This document shows, in pieces, positions 22,195-34,854 of a stretch of DNA of 64,000 nt. Position 1 is the first letter of the stretch; the number at the start of each line of letters is the position of its first letter. The stretch is taken from positions 233,894,324 through 233,958,323 of the forward strand of contig NC_077233.1 in assembly GCF_027887165.1 (NCBI RefSeq), written 5' to 3'. The stretch comes from Monodelphis domestica (taxonomy: Eukaryota > Chordata > Mammalia > Didelphimorphia > Didelphidae). The notes under the pieces were generated by a model, which worked only from the letters and a program-made list of their open reading frames with translations, did no database searches and was not told the origin of the DNA. A program made the translations under genes and the position numbers.

Positions 22195-22420
22195 TGGCGC
22201 AATGGAAAGGGTGATGACCTTGGAATTGAAGAGTTAGGTTCAGATTCTGGATTTGGTACCTACTACCTTTGTCACTTCTGAGATCCCTTCTAGATTTAAA
22301 TTGATGCTCTTATGATCTCAGACAAGCCACATTTTGTCTAGCAGGCAACCTCCTCACCTAGAAAACAAGAGGATTGGATTAGATGGCTTTGAAGGTCCTT
22401 TCCATTTAAAAGTCTATGAC
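22195..22420 (+). mobile_element. MIR-like SINE, rearranged
   Basis: 'ggcgcaatggaaagggtgat', 'ggttcagattctggatttgg', 'aacaagaggattggattaga' and 'tggctttgaaggtcctttcc'. The middle looks rearranged, since 'cccttctagatttaaattga' occurs before the end block. Confidence 0.6.
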
Positions 22421-22429
22421 TTATTTATT

Positions 22430-22635
22430 ATTTTTTTTAAACCCTCACCTTCCATCATGGAATCAATACTGGGTATTGGTTCCAAGGCAGAAGAGTGGTA
22501 AGGGCTAGGCAATGGGGGTTAAATGACTTGCCCAGGGTCACACAGCTAGGAAGTGTCTGAGGTCAGCTTTGAACCCAGGACCTTCCATCTCTGGGTCTGG
22601 CTCTCAATCCACTGAGCTACCCAGCTGCCTCCTAT
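22430..22635 (-). mobile_element. Type-1 SINE, antisense, full length
   Basis: Poly-T start at 22432, 'aaccctcaccttccatcatg', 'gtcacacagctaggaagtgt', end 'ccactgagctacccagctgc'. Flanked by 'tatgacttat' at 22419 and 'tatgacctac' at 22633, a likely target duplication. Confidence 0.9.
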
Positions 22636-22664
22636 GACCTACATTATAATCTCATGATTTGTAC

Positions 22665-22990
22665 TCAGACAGGTAGGTAGTACAGTTGATGGAGCACTGG
22701 ACCTGAAGTCATGAAGATCTGAATTTAAATCTAGTCTCCGACTAGACTTACTTGTGGAACCCTAGGCAAGTCATTTAATCTCTGTTGGTCTCAGTTTCAT
22801 CAACTCTAAATGGGATTAATGACAGTCCCCACCTCCCAGGGTTGTTGTAATGATCAAATGAAATATTTGTACAGAATTTAACAGCGCCAAAGTAAGTACT
22901 GTATAAATGCTTAGAACACTGCCATAGTAGGAGTTATATAAATACTTAGGACAATACCGGAGTATGTGCCACATAAATGCTTATTCTCTT
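22665..22990 (+). mobile_element. MIR/core-SINE
   Basis: 'taggtagtacagttgatgga', 'cctaggcaagtcatttaatc', 'gggttgttgtaatgatcaaa' and 'taagtactgtataaatgctt', followed by two diverged repeats of the tail phrase to 22990. Confidence 0.85.
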
Positions 22991-23229
22991 CTCTCCCGCC
23001 ATGATCTCATCAATGCAATTATTTCCTCCAGTGGTGCAATTTGCAACCCTTCTTTTCCTACCTATCCAATTTGACTCTTGCCCATAACCACTGGAGGACC
23101 CCACAGTGGACTTTTTTCACTTTCTCTTGGCATTGGGAGGATACCAGTTAAGCACATGGGTGGTCTACTGATTATTCCTCATATTTGCCACATGACCAAA
23201 ATCATCTTTCTGTTCACTTATATACTTAT

Positions 23230-23395
23230 CAATAACTCTTGTGCTGGAAGGGATCTTAAAAACCATTTAGTCCAAATCCTTCATTTTTAGAGATAAGAAA
23301 ACTAAAGCATCTGGGGGAAGTGAAATGAATTACCCAAGGTCATATAGTTGGTAAACATCCCAATTGGAATTTGAAGTTAAGTCTGCTTTTTCGAT
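23230..23395 (-). mobile_element. MIR/L2-like core repeat, antisense
   Basis: 'gtgctggaagggatcttaaa', 'catttagtccaaatccttca', 'agataagaaaactaaagcat' and 'acccaaggtcatatagttgg'. Confidence 0.7.
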
Positions 23396-23399
23396 GACA

Positions 23400-24260
23400 T
23401 CTTTTCCCTGGTTCATTTTTCTAGTGTTGTTTGGAAATAATCTCTAGAGCTTGCTAATGGCTATACCTCCTGAGGTCTCGTTTCTAAAGACTGCTGCTTT
23501 GCATGCTGCTTTCATAAGCTCTTCCCACTTGGTGGTTTGTCCTGGCCATTTATTAAAGAGAGAAGTTGCATTTTAGAAACAGGTTGAGTGAGGGAAGAAG
23601 AAGCAGTAAGAGATGATTCCATATTGAAAAGAGAGGATGATTCACTTAGTCATCTTCCCAGAATGTCTTCCATTTTCTCCCTAGGGGCCTGGAGTCTTTC
23701 TGAGGCTGTGCGGGAAGATGGAGGAGGAAGGGAAATTTGTCATCTTGTTCCAGTGGGGAATTCATACCAAACACCCAAATGCCACTCAGCTCAGGAAACC
23801 TGCCTTGGGCATTATGACCTCTTCCAAAGAAGGAGAGGAGAAGGGATCAGCTAGCTTTCTGAAATGGAAACAGCCAGCTTTGTGGAAAGTTTCCCTTTCC
23901 AGCTCAGTTCTTCTCCCACAGTTTAAGAAACTTGTTACTTGACAGACATAGCCTTAAGCAGTCCCTGAGGCTTCCAGATACATCTGTCAAACACAAACCT
24001 TGCACACAAACTGATGGAAGGCTCAGTAACTCTTCCTATTACCCTCAGGAAGGTAGAGACTGCAGCCTTTGAAGGGAGCTTCACCTTTTGAATAGTTTCT
24101 TTACTTTCTAGGTTGTGTAACTTGTTTTTTTTTTCCCCAAAGTAGTCCCTGGGGGTAACTTCTAACTCATAAGATGGGTCCCCTAGACTGGGTTCTTCCA
24201 AGCTTCAAAGTATTTTATTGGTTTGCATCCAATGAAATCATAACTTACCAGCTTCCACTG
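23400..24260. other. Unrecognised unique-looking sequence
   Basis: Contains overlapping open frames at 23588-23854 (88 codons) and 23718-23942 (74 codons) on the plus strand and 23935-24201 on the minus strand, none with a recognisable motif. It is one of the longer stretches without a visible repeat. Confidence 0.4.
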
Positions 24261-24264
24261 GTGT

Positions 24265-25990
24265 GTTTATTTACATATATTTTTGATGCATTGCATATTT
24301 CCATATTCCTCAGGCCATGACAGAAGACACATATTACACATACAATAAAGAACTCATGAAGGAAATAAATGGAAGACAGCATGCTTTGATCTGCAAGCAA
24401 ACTCCAACAATTTCTTCTTTGGTTGTGAATAGCATTTTTCATCACGAGTCCCTTATGATATCTTAGAAACTTGCTTTGCTGATAATAGTTCAGTCCTTCA
24501 CAGTTGATCATTGTACAATATTTCTGTTGCTGTATACACTGTTCTCATGGTTCTGCTCACTTCATTTTGCACCCGTTAATAGAAATCTTTCCATGTTTTT
24601 CTGAACTCATCCTGTTTGTAATTTGTTGGGGGGAGTAATATTATTCCATTACAAACATATGCCATAATTTGTTTAACTCTTGCCCAATTGATGGACACTC
24701 CTTCAGTTTCCAATTCTTTGCCACTACAAAAAGAGCTGCTAAAATATTTTTATATCAGTGAGTCCTTTTTCCCTATCTCTGATTTCTGTGGGATAGAGAA
24801 CCAATAGTGTTTTTGCTGATTCAAAGAGTATGGAAAGTTTTATGGCCCTTTGGGTATGGTTCCATATTGTTCTTCAGAATGGTTGAATCAGTTCACAGTT
24901 CCACTATCAAGGTATTAGTGTCCCAATTTTCCCATATCCTCTCCAACATTTATAATTTTCCTTTCTGGCCATATTAGCCAACATTAGAGATGTGAGGTGG
25001 TATCTCAGAGTTGTTTTAATTTACATTTCTCCAATCATTTACTCATATGACCAGAGATAATTTTAATTTCTTTCTCTGAGAACTGCTCCTATTCATATCT
25101 TTTGACTATGTATCCAGAGGAATGTTTTGTATTCATATACATTTGGTTCATTTCTTTAAATATTTGAGATATGAGAGCTTTGTTGGAGACACTCACTATA
25201 AGAATTTCTCCCAATTTGTTGTTTCCTTTCCAATCAAAATTATCCATTTTATTTTTCATAATATTCTTTGTCTTATCTGATCATAAACTCTTCCCTTATC
25301 TACAATATGATAATACCCATGACAGATAAACTTTTCCATGTTACCTTAATTTGCTTATGGTATCATTCTTTCTAGAGCATGTCTTTGACTTTATCTTGGT
25401 ATATGGTATGAAATATGGTATGTGGTATGCAAAGTCCATGCATAGCTTCTGTCATACCATTTTCTGGTTTTCCCAGCAGTTTTTGTTAAATAATGAGTTT
25501 TCCCCTCTATCCTCCCCAACCTTGGATCTTTAGATTTATCAAACATTAGATTACTATGGTCATTAACTACTATGTATTGACTACCTAACCTATTCCATTG
25601 ACCCATTATTCTATTTCTTAGACAATATCAGATTGTTTTGATCATTCCTGCTTTATAGTATAGTTTGAAATCTGGTATGGTTGCATCTCCTTCCTTCATG
25701 TTTTTTCATTAATTCCCTGGATATTTTTGGCCTTTTGTTCTTCCAGATGAATTTTGTTATTTTTTTCTAGCATTATGAAACAATTTTAGGTAGTTTGGTA
25801 TGGCACTGAATAGGTAAATTACTTTGTGTACATTGTCATTTTTATTATATTGGCTCAGTCTATCCATGAGCAGTTAATGTTTTTCCATTTGTTTTGGTTT
25901 AAGTTTCACACTTTATTTGTGTGAAGAATGTTTTGTAATTATGTTCATATAGTTGCTGTGTTTGTTTTGGTAGTATGTGTTTGTTTTTAA
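24265..25990 (-). mobile_element. Long, old L1 fragment (ORF2 C-terminal half and 3'UTR), antisense
   Basis: From the 3'UTR side ('cagttgatcattgtacaata', 'ggttctgctcacttcatttt') into ORF2: 'aactcttgcccaattgatgg', 'cccaattttcccatatcctc', 'gccatattagccaacattag', 'gttttaatttacatttctcc'. The minus strand near 25606-25391 still reads GQWNRLGSQYI and TAGKTRKWYDRSYAW-like residues. Many indels and stops; older than the copies with clear target duplications. Confidence 0.85.
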
Positions 25991-26124
25991 TAGCCAGAGG
26001 ATGTAACTAGTTCACATCAAAAGCATTTCCATGAAATTGAATAATAAGAAAAGTATTGATAAGCCTTTTCCCCCTACAAACCTAGGACACATTCTTCTAC
26101 CTGTATACATACTGTTATAGGAGA

Positions 26125-26480
26125 GCTTTAAGGTAAAACCTTGGATCTGTACAGGTTGCTCTTGTGGAGAATGACAGACTCCAATAATTAGCTTAAAAAT
26201 AAGAGATTTATTCATTTGAATGTAAGTCAAATGGTTAAGTCAAATTGGATGGCTGAGGGAGTCAGAAAGTATGGAATGCTGCAGCTTAGAGGAGATGTGT
26301 TCTGGGCTTCTAATACCCTTTCAACCACAGGGCCTATGTGACCAGAGCAAAGATGATGATGGCATGTTACTGGGGCTCTGGAACCCCAGATGGGTCATGT
26401 GGTCATGCCCTATGCCTCAAGGTCAAAAAGTTTAGAGGATAATCAGATATCTGGGATATAAAATAGATGTTTATCTGGAG
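26125..26480 (-). mobile_element. Possible LTR remnant
   Basis: On the minus strand a TATA-like 'ctattttatatccc' lies near 26455 and an AATAAA within 'aatgaataaatctct' near 26205, about 250 bp apart, as in an LTR promoter/polyadenylation pair. I could not fix ends or a target duplication. A fossil if real. Confidence 0.28.
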
Positions 26481-27415
26481 CAAGCTGGGAGGTGCCTATC
26501 TGTGCTCATCAAGAATGAGGAGAGAGGCCAGAGGGGATCTTCTTAGCTTAAAGTCACCTTCCCAAGCACTGCAGGAATGCAAGGAAAAATGAGTCTTTTC
26601 TGAATTCTTTGCCTGGGATACAATCTGGGGTTTGGGGGTGTCTAGGGGAAATCTGTACCCCCATATCCATACTAACCATGGTAAAAGGTGAAACATGCAG
26701 AGAATACACATGGAAGGGCAAGTGATACTTCTAATACTCCAGTGTTACTAATGTCTGCTCATGAGTGTCAGCTTCCTAGTGGTTTCAGCTTGACTCTTTT
26801 TCCCCTGCCCTCTTTCAGGCATCTTCCAGTAGACAAGGAGTCTCTACTGGCCATGGCTAAGCATGGCTCCATTCTTTCTACTTTCCATTTCTGCCTTCTG
26901 CTGATGTCTTTGACTATAATCTTATCAGTTCCTTATATGAAAAGTGGGCTGTACTATGCTCTTTTGGTCTAAAATCCCAAGGCTGTTCTACAGACCTTTT
27001 AGAAAAGCAGCAGCTTCAGGAATGGACCAGAAAATCCTTTCCCAAAGGGGAATAAGATGGAGAAATTTCTTAACAGCTTTTTCTCATAAGCAATGAAGAA
27101 TGGCCTGTCTTATTCATTTCAGATCCTTAGCTAAAAGCTTTTCCCCTCTAAAAGGAGTTTTTGCCTCAAGCAGTAAGCTTTAGCAGTCTTCTTGCTCATG
27201 CCCTCAAACTCAGTTTTATCTTTCTTAGTCTTATATAGGCTTATTGTCTTATGTGGGACCTCCCTCTTAATTTAAGGTGGTCATTCCATTTGCTTCCCAA
27301 TTTTAATCTCTGAAGATTTGTTGTTGTTTACACATTTCAGTAGTGTCAGGTTCTTTGGTGCCCCATTTGGAATTTTCTTAGTTAAGATGCTATAGTGGTT
27401 CTCTATTTCCCTCTC
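26481..27415. other. No recognisable gene or element
   Basis: Unique-looking sequence. The plus-strand open frame at 26688-26972 (94 codons) has a hydrophobic C-terminal end but no known motif and is likely chance. Confidence 0.4.
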
Positions 27416-27419
27416 CAGC

Positions 27420-27570
27420 TCTTTTTGTAGATTAGGAAACTGAGGCAAATAGGGTTAAGTGACTTGCTCTAGAGTTACACAGCTAATAAGTGTATGAGGC
27501 CAGGTTTGAACTCAGTAAGATAAATGTTCCTAACTCTAGGTCCAGTAATCAATATCCATTATACCACCTC
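27420..27570 (-). mobile_element. MIR-like core repeat, antisense
   Basis: 'gtagattaggaaactgaggc', 'agttacacagctaataagtg', 'ccaggtttgaactcagtaag' and 'atccattataccacctccct'. It directly abuts the microsatellite. Confidence 0.75.
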
Positions 27571-27580
27571 CCTCCCCCTT

Positions 27581-27940
<360 letters not shown>

Positions 27941-29100
27941 TTTAAAGACTACTTTCCCAACAACTGTCAAGGCTTATAAGGTTTGAATTGTTCAAAATCT
28001 CAATTCTAACCTTTCTGTCACTTTCTGGTGTAGTTTATTGTGAGGCAAGGGGAGGTACAGAGATGAAACGAAACAGCAAGACTGTGATTTCTTCTTCCTG
28101 CTTAGCCACTTTCTTGCTTTTCATATACAAATAGGTACACCTTTACCCTGTCATGCACTTGCATTGTGGTAGCTCCCTACTAAATACTTGAACCTATTGC
28201 ATAGATAGAGCTCATTCTCATAGCTCAATCACATTAGATAACAACTATAATAATTACCAGAATTTAGGTACCCAGGTCTTTCTGACTCGTAGTCCAACAC
28301 ACAATCTTCCATGCCACCATCTATGATAAGGCCTATGAGAAACAAGACACCCAACAACCTCTGAGTTCTAAATATTTACCTGCAAGGAGAGATGAGCAGG
28401 GTAAGCAGCAACTTTGGCTTCAAGATAATTTATGTAGTATGGAAGATAATATTTTTAATATCCTGGTTTTTCAGATGGAGATGACAGACAATGCCATAGT
28501 TTAGGGTGTCAGCCCATTAGACAGTTAGTTTCCTCCTTTAGCTGAATCAGCATCTGACTGCAGGAATTCCTGTAAGATGGAGAAACATGTAGAATGATCT
28601 CACAAAGGGTGAATGAGAGCTAAAAAAATGTTTTGGTTCCTTCTCTAGCCAATTTGCAAAATAGAAAATATTTTGCAAGTTCAGCAGTTTGGGGACCTGT
28701 GAAAGGCACTGGCCATATGAATTATATTAAAGTTAATAGAAATCACTGAATATTTGGATGGGAACATTCACTTTCTTTTTTAGCCATCAGCTGAGCCAGA
28801 AATTTAAATTCTGATTTTTAGTGCTGTTTGTTGAACCATTTCTTACAGAATGAGATTACTCAACTCTCCAGACATGTTGGTTACTGAAATGACAATATGT
28901 CCATACCTATGTAAATGAATGCCTAAAAACTCTCCCTTCAGGCTCTAAGTAGTGTCCCTTGAGATATGGTCATGTCATGCCTGTGCTCAAAAATCTTAAG
29001 TGCTTCTAAATATTATGTAAGTTATCTTTCCAATAGGAACAAAGAGTACCTACTGTATACAAAGTACTCTGCTAGATTCAAGGGGGAGATACAAAGATTA
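27941..29100. other. No recognisable gene or element
   Basis: AT-rich sequence with no open frame over about 60 codons outside its edges and no recognised repeat. A weak L2-tail or MIR scrap may lie near 28260-28320. Confidence 0.4.
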
Positions 29101-29113
29101 TAGTATAGAGATT

Positions 29114-29338
29114 CTTTCCTTCCTCCCTTCCTCCCTCCCTCCCTCTTTTCCTTCCTCTCTCCCTCCTTCCTTCCTTCCTTCCTTCCTTCCTTCCTTCCTT
29201 CCTTCCTTCCTTCCTTCCTTCCTTCCTTCCTTCCTTCCTTCCTTCCTTCCTTCCTTCCTTCCTTCCTTCCTTCCTTCCTTCCTTCCTTCCTTCCTTCCTT
29301 CCTTCCTTCCTTCCTTCCTTCCTTCCTTCCTTCCTTCC
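29114..29338 (+). repeat. (TTCC)n microsatellite
   Basis: A C-rich shoulder (29118-29165), then about 43 perfect TTCC units to 29337. Confidence 0.98.
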
Positions 29339-29394
29339 CCAAAGAGGTGAATTCTGATAAGGAAACTCCCAGCACCAATGAAGTTCAACACTTG

Positions 29395-29545
29395 CTCTGT
29401 AACTTAAAAATGGAAGGAATTGCCTGAGGCTGTGAGAAGTTAAGTGATCTGCCCTGTGTCACACAGAAAAAGTGTGTGAGACACAAAACTTGAACCCAAA
29501 TATTCTTGTCAATAAGACCAGCTGTCTATTCACAGGGTAGTAATA
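29395..29545 (-). mobile_element. MIR-like core repeat, antisense
   Basis: 'gaggctgtgagaagttaagt', 'gatctgccctgtgtcacaca' and 'aaacttgaacccaaatattc'. Confidence 0.65.
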
Positions 29546-29654
29546 TATAATATTATATGATAAGCACATTGGAGAATTTATACTGGGTGGGAGAGGGAAG
29601 AATTTTTGTTTTTGGTCAATTGTAGAGATAAGGCTTTCAAGAAAGACTCAATAA

Positions 29655-29960
29655 GCAAGAAACATTTATTAAGCATCTACTATGTGCCAGAAACTGTGCT
29701 AAATGCTAGGAATACAAAAAGAAACAAGACAATCTCTCCCTTCAAAGAGCTTACAGTCTAGTGGGAGAAGCAACATGCAAACAAATATATACAAAGCAAT
29801 CCATATATGGGATAAATATGCATAAAGAAATGTACGTATATTTATAAACAGGATAGCTAGGAAATAATTAACAGAAGCATAACTATAGAATTGAGGGATT
29901 GAGGAAGGATTCCTATAAAAACAGAATTTTAGTTGGGACTTAAAGGAAGCCAGGTTATAG
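29655..29960 (+). repeat. Ancient interspersed repeat, best-preserved copy
   Basis: 'aacatttattaagcatctac', 'tatgtgccagaaactgtgct', 'aaatgctaggaatacaaaaa', 'caaagagcttacagtctagt' and later 'agttgggacttaaaggaagc'. It is the longest copy in the window of the family also seen at 545, 10190, 31770, 33451 and 39645. Confidence 0.65.
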
Positions 29961-29999
29961 TTGTCTCATTATTATTCTCTTCCATGCATTCTATAATCC

Positions 30000-30180
30000 A
30001 GTAAAACCAGGCAACTCTCTGCCCTCTGAACATACACCAAGCTCTCACGCCTTTGTGCCTTCATTCAGGCAGCTCTCTTTGCCTAGAATTCCCCCTTTCC
30101 CTCTCTTTGCTTATTTAATTCCTGACCACGATTTTAAATCCCAATTCAAATGCCACCTTCTGCAAGATTAAAATAGCCAG
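30000..30180 (+). mobile_element. L2-type LINE 3' region
   Basis: 'ctcacgcctttgtgccttca', 'tctttgcctagaattccccc' and 'caattcaaatgccaccttct' follow the order of the L2 3' end, as also seen at 48890. Confidence 0.55.
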
Positions 30181-30569
30181 TAAGGTTTTTTCAAGATGTT
30201 GCAGAAATAAGGATGACCTTATTTTGAACATAAGGATACTGAGGCCCAGAAAAAGTATATATGAGTTGATTGCCCAAGCTCACAGCTAATAAGTGGCAGT
30301 GTCAGGATTCCTCTTCATAGTTTTATGCTTCAACAAAACTGGGAGCCTACCTCTTGTCCCACCAAATTCAGTATCCTCCTAGTTTCTCTGCCTTTGTTCT
30401 CATTATTTTCTCTTATGTGGAATATCTTCTCACTTCGTTCTACTCTGCTTAGAAATTCAAGGGAAGAAGATTACTTAAACTGAGTGAATTTACTCCACTA
30501 TGATTTCTTGATATCCCAATGATATCCCATATCCTGAAATGAAAGGATCCCACCAATTTTTCCTGATCC

Positions 30570-31140
30570 CCCAGACAATATTCCTCCCTGGGGCATCTTT
30601 CTCTCCACCCTCCACTATGGGTCCTGATCTCAGGATATATGGTGGCAACACATGCCAATCCAGGAGCCTGTCAGCCCTACTTCAGGATGGTACAAGAATC
30701 GGAGACAATCCCTCATCCCCAAGATTTATTGAGGCATGTTTCCCATACAACTGAGGGAAAGGAAAAGAGGAGTGGGCCAGTTTAGGAACCCTTACTAGGG
30801 ACAGGAGACAGAATGACAGAGACTATCAAATAGTGATTACATCCAAAGGAGGGCTTCTGGGAATAAGTGGGGATGGGGAGGTTTATGCTTCTATTTAAAG
30901 TGGTATTGATTTATACAGAATACACAATGTAAAGGAGGGCTTAGAGGGGAAAAGAAGAGATTCACCCCATTCCAGCCCAATATTGTTCCCTAGAGTCAAG
31001 GGAGATCCTGTCCTTCCACCATCCACTATAGGTCCCTGGCCCTAGGGAACGTGGTATGGGAAGAAACCACACTCAAGGCACGAATGCTTTCCGCAGACCA
31101 CTGCCCCCAAGATTTACATTCTTTTAAACATGGGACATGT
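30570..31140 (-). mobile_element. Two diverged direct copies of an LTR-like segment
   Basis: Copy A starts 'caatattcctccctgg' at 30576 and copy B 'caatattgttccctag' at 30978. Both continue through 'ccactatgggtcc' / 'ccactataggtcc' and end with 'ccccaagattta', about 400 bp apart. On the minus strand copy A gives 'caataaatcttgggg', a polyadenylation-like signal. Paired LTRs of a small element, or a segmental tandem duplication; ends not defined. A fossil if viral. Confidence 0.4.
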
Positions 31141-32490
31141 GCAAGCTACACAAGTGTTATATAAATGAATCAAACTGACCAAAGAATGAGAAGCAGTGTG
31201 GGATACCTGGAATTCAAGTTTAACCTCTGAAATAAACTGACTGGGCAGGTCGCTTAACCTCCCAGTGGTCCTTGGTGACTGTTAAAGTTTTGAAGTTGGA
31301 GAGTGGTCGCCAATACTCCTTGGTGGAGAAAGTTTCTTTGCTAGGCATTCTCTATTCAGATGAAATAACAGGTCTTAAGGAAAAGAGGTAAGAAAAATCC
31401 ACACATATGTGAATATTCTGATCATTAATTATTAAGTCTGAGAGTGTTAACTGCTTTGGTACAGTGCCTGGGGGCCACACATAATGAATTCATCAGTTAC
31501 CATTAAGGATAGGAGAGTGGAAGGAATCAAATCTGATTAGCCTACATCATTCCACCCCTTGAATGGTGACACACATGGATAGAGATGTCAAGGCTCTTTT
31601 CAGATATATTATAATTTTTTCCATTAATTACTTGACCTTATAAGTAGCAATCACAAAACAATAAATAACATAGCAATATCATGAAAAGGTCCCAAACCAA
31701 AGGATAGAAAAGGTGCTGAATGTACTGGTAGTCATTTTCTTTGGTCAACTTCAGTAGTTCAATTCAATTTAGTCTGACATTATAAACATTAATTGAATGA
31801 CTGCTATTGTACTTGGTGTGGAGGATATGAAAACAAATCAATTCTGCCATCATGGAGCATAAATTCTATTGAAGGGAACCATTGCCACAAAGAACAAGAG
31901 ACCAAGTCCATTGTCTAGTCTTCCTATCACTGACCTCATCGGTCCAGTTCTCTGGCATCTTCTGTTGGCAGGAAGAATAATCCCAACTTCTCTGTAGGCA
32001 GATCCAGGGAGAAGGGGCAGAACCAATGGACTCTCTCATCAGAGAATTGCTAATTGGTATCAAGTCACTTATTTCTATTATACTATGGGTTTTATAGACA
32101 TGAAATTCCTAATGGTAGGTGTGGGGTAGCTAGTCAAAAGCCAGGCACATTGGTAACCAGGGAAAGTTACATTGCTTTGGCCTGTGATGGATTACAGAAC
32201 TGTCATCCCTATGTGGAGACATCAGTAAATAGTGGTTTATCAAGATACTTCAGCCTCTTGACTCTCTGTCCTAGGGGACTCCTTCCCTTAAAATCCAGAA
32301 ATGATCCTATTCCTGGTTATCATAAAAGAGTGCAATCCCTTAAGACACTCATACCAGCACCCAGGTCCCATCATGACAGGATAATGAGCCTATTGTTTCC
32401 TTTGGGTAACCTACAGGTGCAGTCATAGTGTTGATTTTAGCTTGTCCTCTCCCTTCTAAAAGCTCAGAGTGACCGGATGTCATACAACAA
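31141..32490. other. Mostly unrecognised; ancient repeat scrap at 31770-31865
   Basis: 31770-31865 ('attgaatgactgctattgta', 'tcatggagcataaattctat') is a decayed ancient repeat. The open frame at 32054-32428 (124 codons, plus strand) has no recognisable motif or upstream context and may be chance. Confidence 0.4.
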
Positions 32491-32508
32491 AAGAGTTAAG
32501 TGCCTATT

Positions 32509-33450
32509 AAAATTTTTTTTAAAATTTTATTTAGTCAATTTAGAACATTATTCCTTGGTTACAAGAATCATATTCTTTCCCTCCCTCTCCTCTCCCCCCC
32601 CTCCCATAGCTGATGCGCAATTCCACTGGGTTTTACATGTGTCCTTGATTAGAACCCATTTCCATGTTGTTGATGTTTGCATTAGGATGTTCATTTAGAG
32701 TCTACATCCCCAGCCATATCCCTTCCATTCATGTATTCAAGCAGTTGTTTTCCTTCTGTGTTTCCACTCCCACAGTTCTTCCTCTGAATGTGGATAGTGT
32801 TCTTTCTCATAAGTCCCTCAGAATTGTCCTGGGTCATTGCATTGCCACTAATGGAGAAGTCCATTACGTTCGATTGTACCACAGTGTTTCAGTCTCTGTG
32901 TACATTGTCCTCCTGCTTCTGCCCCTTTCACTCTGCATCACTTCCTGGAGGTTGTTCCAGTTCACATGGAATTCTTCCACTTCCTTTTAGCACAATAGTA
33001 TTCCATCACCATCATATACTACAATTTGTTCATCCATTCCCCAATTGAAGGGCATCCCCTCATTTTCTAATTTTTTGCCACCACTAGAGAGCAGCTATGA
33101 ATATTCTTGTACAAGTCTTTTTCCTTATTATCTCTTTGGGGTACAAACTTAGCATTGGTATTGCTGGTTCAAAGGGCAGACAGTCTTTTATTGCCCTTTG
33201 GGCATAGTTCCAAATTGCCCTCCAGAATGGTTGGATCCATTCACAACTCCACCAGCAATGCATTAGTGTCCCAACTTTGCCACATCCCCTCCAGCATTCA
33301 TTACTTTCCTCTGCTGTCATGTTAGCCAATCTGCTAGGTGTGAGGTGATACCTCAGAGTTCTTTTGATTTGCATCTCTCTGATTATAAGAGATTTAGAGC
33401 ATTTTTTCATGTGCTTATTAATGGTTTTGATTTCTTTAACTGAAAATTTC
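32509..33450 (-). mobile_element. 5'-truncated L1 with 11-bp target duplication
   Basis: On the minus strand: ORF2 C-terminus ([36 protein letters not shown]) and a 3'UTR ending in poly-A (plus-strand T-run at 32513-32520). Target duplication 'aagtgcctatt' at 32498-32508 and 33451-33461. The interrupted sequence is an ancient repeat that resumes 'aagtgcctattttgtgttca' and continues to 33530. Confidence 0.96.
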
Positions 33451-33894
33451 AAGTGCCTATTTTGTGTTCAACTCTGTAATAAGCACTAAGAACAAAAAGA
33501 CAAAAATAGCTCCTGCTCTCTGAGCTTCTCATGGAGGGAGATGGCATGCAGTGATGGCCAGTTCCAAGCTTCCTCTGGATTCCACAGGAGTTGGGGGAAC
33601 CATAATGCTTTAGGTTGTTGTTGAGGCACTGGAGGTCTCAGGCCCTCAGCTTCATTTACTACAACTTTTCTGGTTGCCACCAGGGTTGCAGGGTCGCCTG
33701 TTCTTTTGTTTCTTTCTTGCAGACACAGGTCTCTGCCAAGCCTAAATAGGAAGTTGATTATTTCAATGCAAAAGGGACTAGTGCAAGTGCTGACCTATTA
33801 TATCTGTCCTTAAGGAACTTAAATTATATTGGGGAAAACAACATGTAAATAACTACATGTATGAAAGAAGAAGGCATTAGAATTTCCTGGCACC

Positions 33895-34005
33895 TGAGAC
33901 TTTACTAAGGTCACACTATGAATGTGTGTCAGAGGTAGGATTTGAACTATGTCTTCCTGTATCTAAAGCCAGCTTTCTTCATTGATTATACTAATCTGAC
34001 TCTCA
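33895..34005 (-). mobile_element. MIR-like core repeat, antisense
   Basis: 'tttactaaggtcacactatg', 'aggtaggatttgaactatgt' and 'cttcattgattatactaatc'. Confidence 0.55.
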
Positions 34006-34780
34006 GGGACTAGAACATAGAAGGTACTTAATAAATAATTCTTACTGAATTGAATTGAACTGAATCTTTCTAGAGGATACACTGAGGGATGGATAACTTA
34101 ATTGCAAAAGGAACCTTATGGTCTACCTTTGAGGTACTCTTGTGTCTACCATGCTGGCTTCTCAAAGGAGGGGCACTTATTTGTAACTGCCAGCAGACAG
34201 CACACCCCAAATTCCAGTCCCATTTTGTCACATGTACCCTGGATCAGCTGCCATTGGATTCATGCTTTCAAATCTTGCCAAACTATAGAGAACTCAAGGG
34301 CCAATAGGTCTGGGAATAATAAGACCTTAAGGGAAGGAGGGCATGGTGTGCCTTTGCCTTGTTAGAAAAATATATTCATGTAAACCCACATTTATACTTA
34401 GCTATCTATTCATAATTAAGCCCTTTCTCCTCTAGTTAGGACCTTTGTATAATGGAAGCTTATTCTATCTCCTCTAATAAATTTGGCTTAGCATTCCTAG
34501 CTAAATCAAGTAAAAAAAAATATATATATATACACACACATATATGAGATTTTATCTGTGGCTTTTTGATTCTCTCTGGAAAGGATAATCCAATCCATCT
34601 TTCAAAGCCAGGAAATTTAGGGATTCTTGGGAAGATCCATACCCACATTGATTATCTACTTTCCTGCATACTTCTATAGTTTTAATCACTTATTTATTTA
34701 GTTCATTAGTTTATTATTATTGTTGATAATAGTTAACATTTAGTGACGATATATGTATGTATATATATTTTTTTCCAAGT
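34006..34780. other. No recognisable gene; small AT/CA dinucleotide tract
   Basis: Overlapping plus-strand frames at 34089-34307 and 34102-34365 have no known motif. A short (TA)n(CA)n tract lies at 34520-34545. Confidence 0.4.
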
Positions 34781-34782
34781 GT

Positions 34783-34783
<1 letters not shown>

Positions 34784-34834
<51 letters not shown>
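34784..34834 (+). repeat. (CA)25 microsatellite
   Basis: About 25 uninterrupted CA units, then 'tatatatacacagg'. Confidence 0.97.
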
Positions 34835-34843
<9 letters not shown>

Positions 34844-34854
34844 CACAGGAATGT

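Noticed and set aside
32054-32428. 124-codon open frame
   Set aside because: No recognisable motif, no supporting signals nearby; length is within chance for 64 kb.
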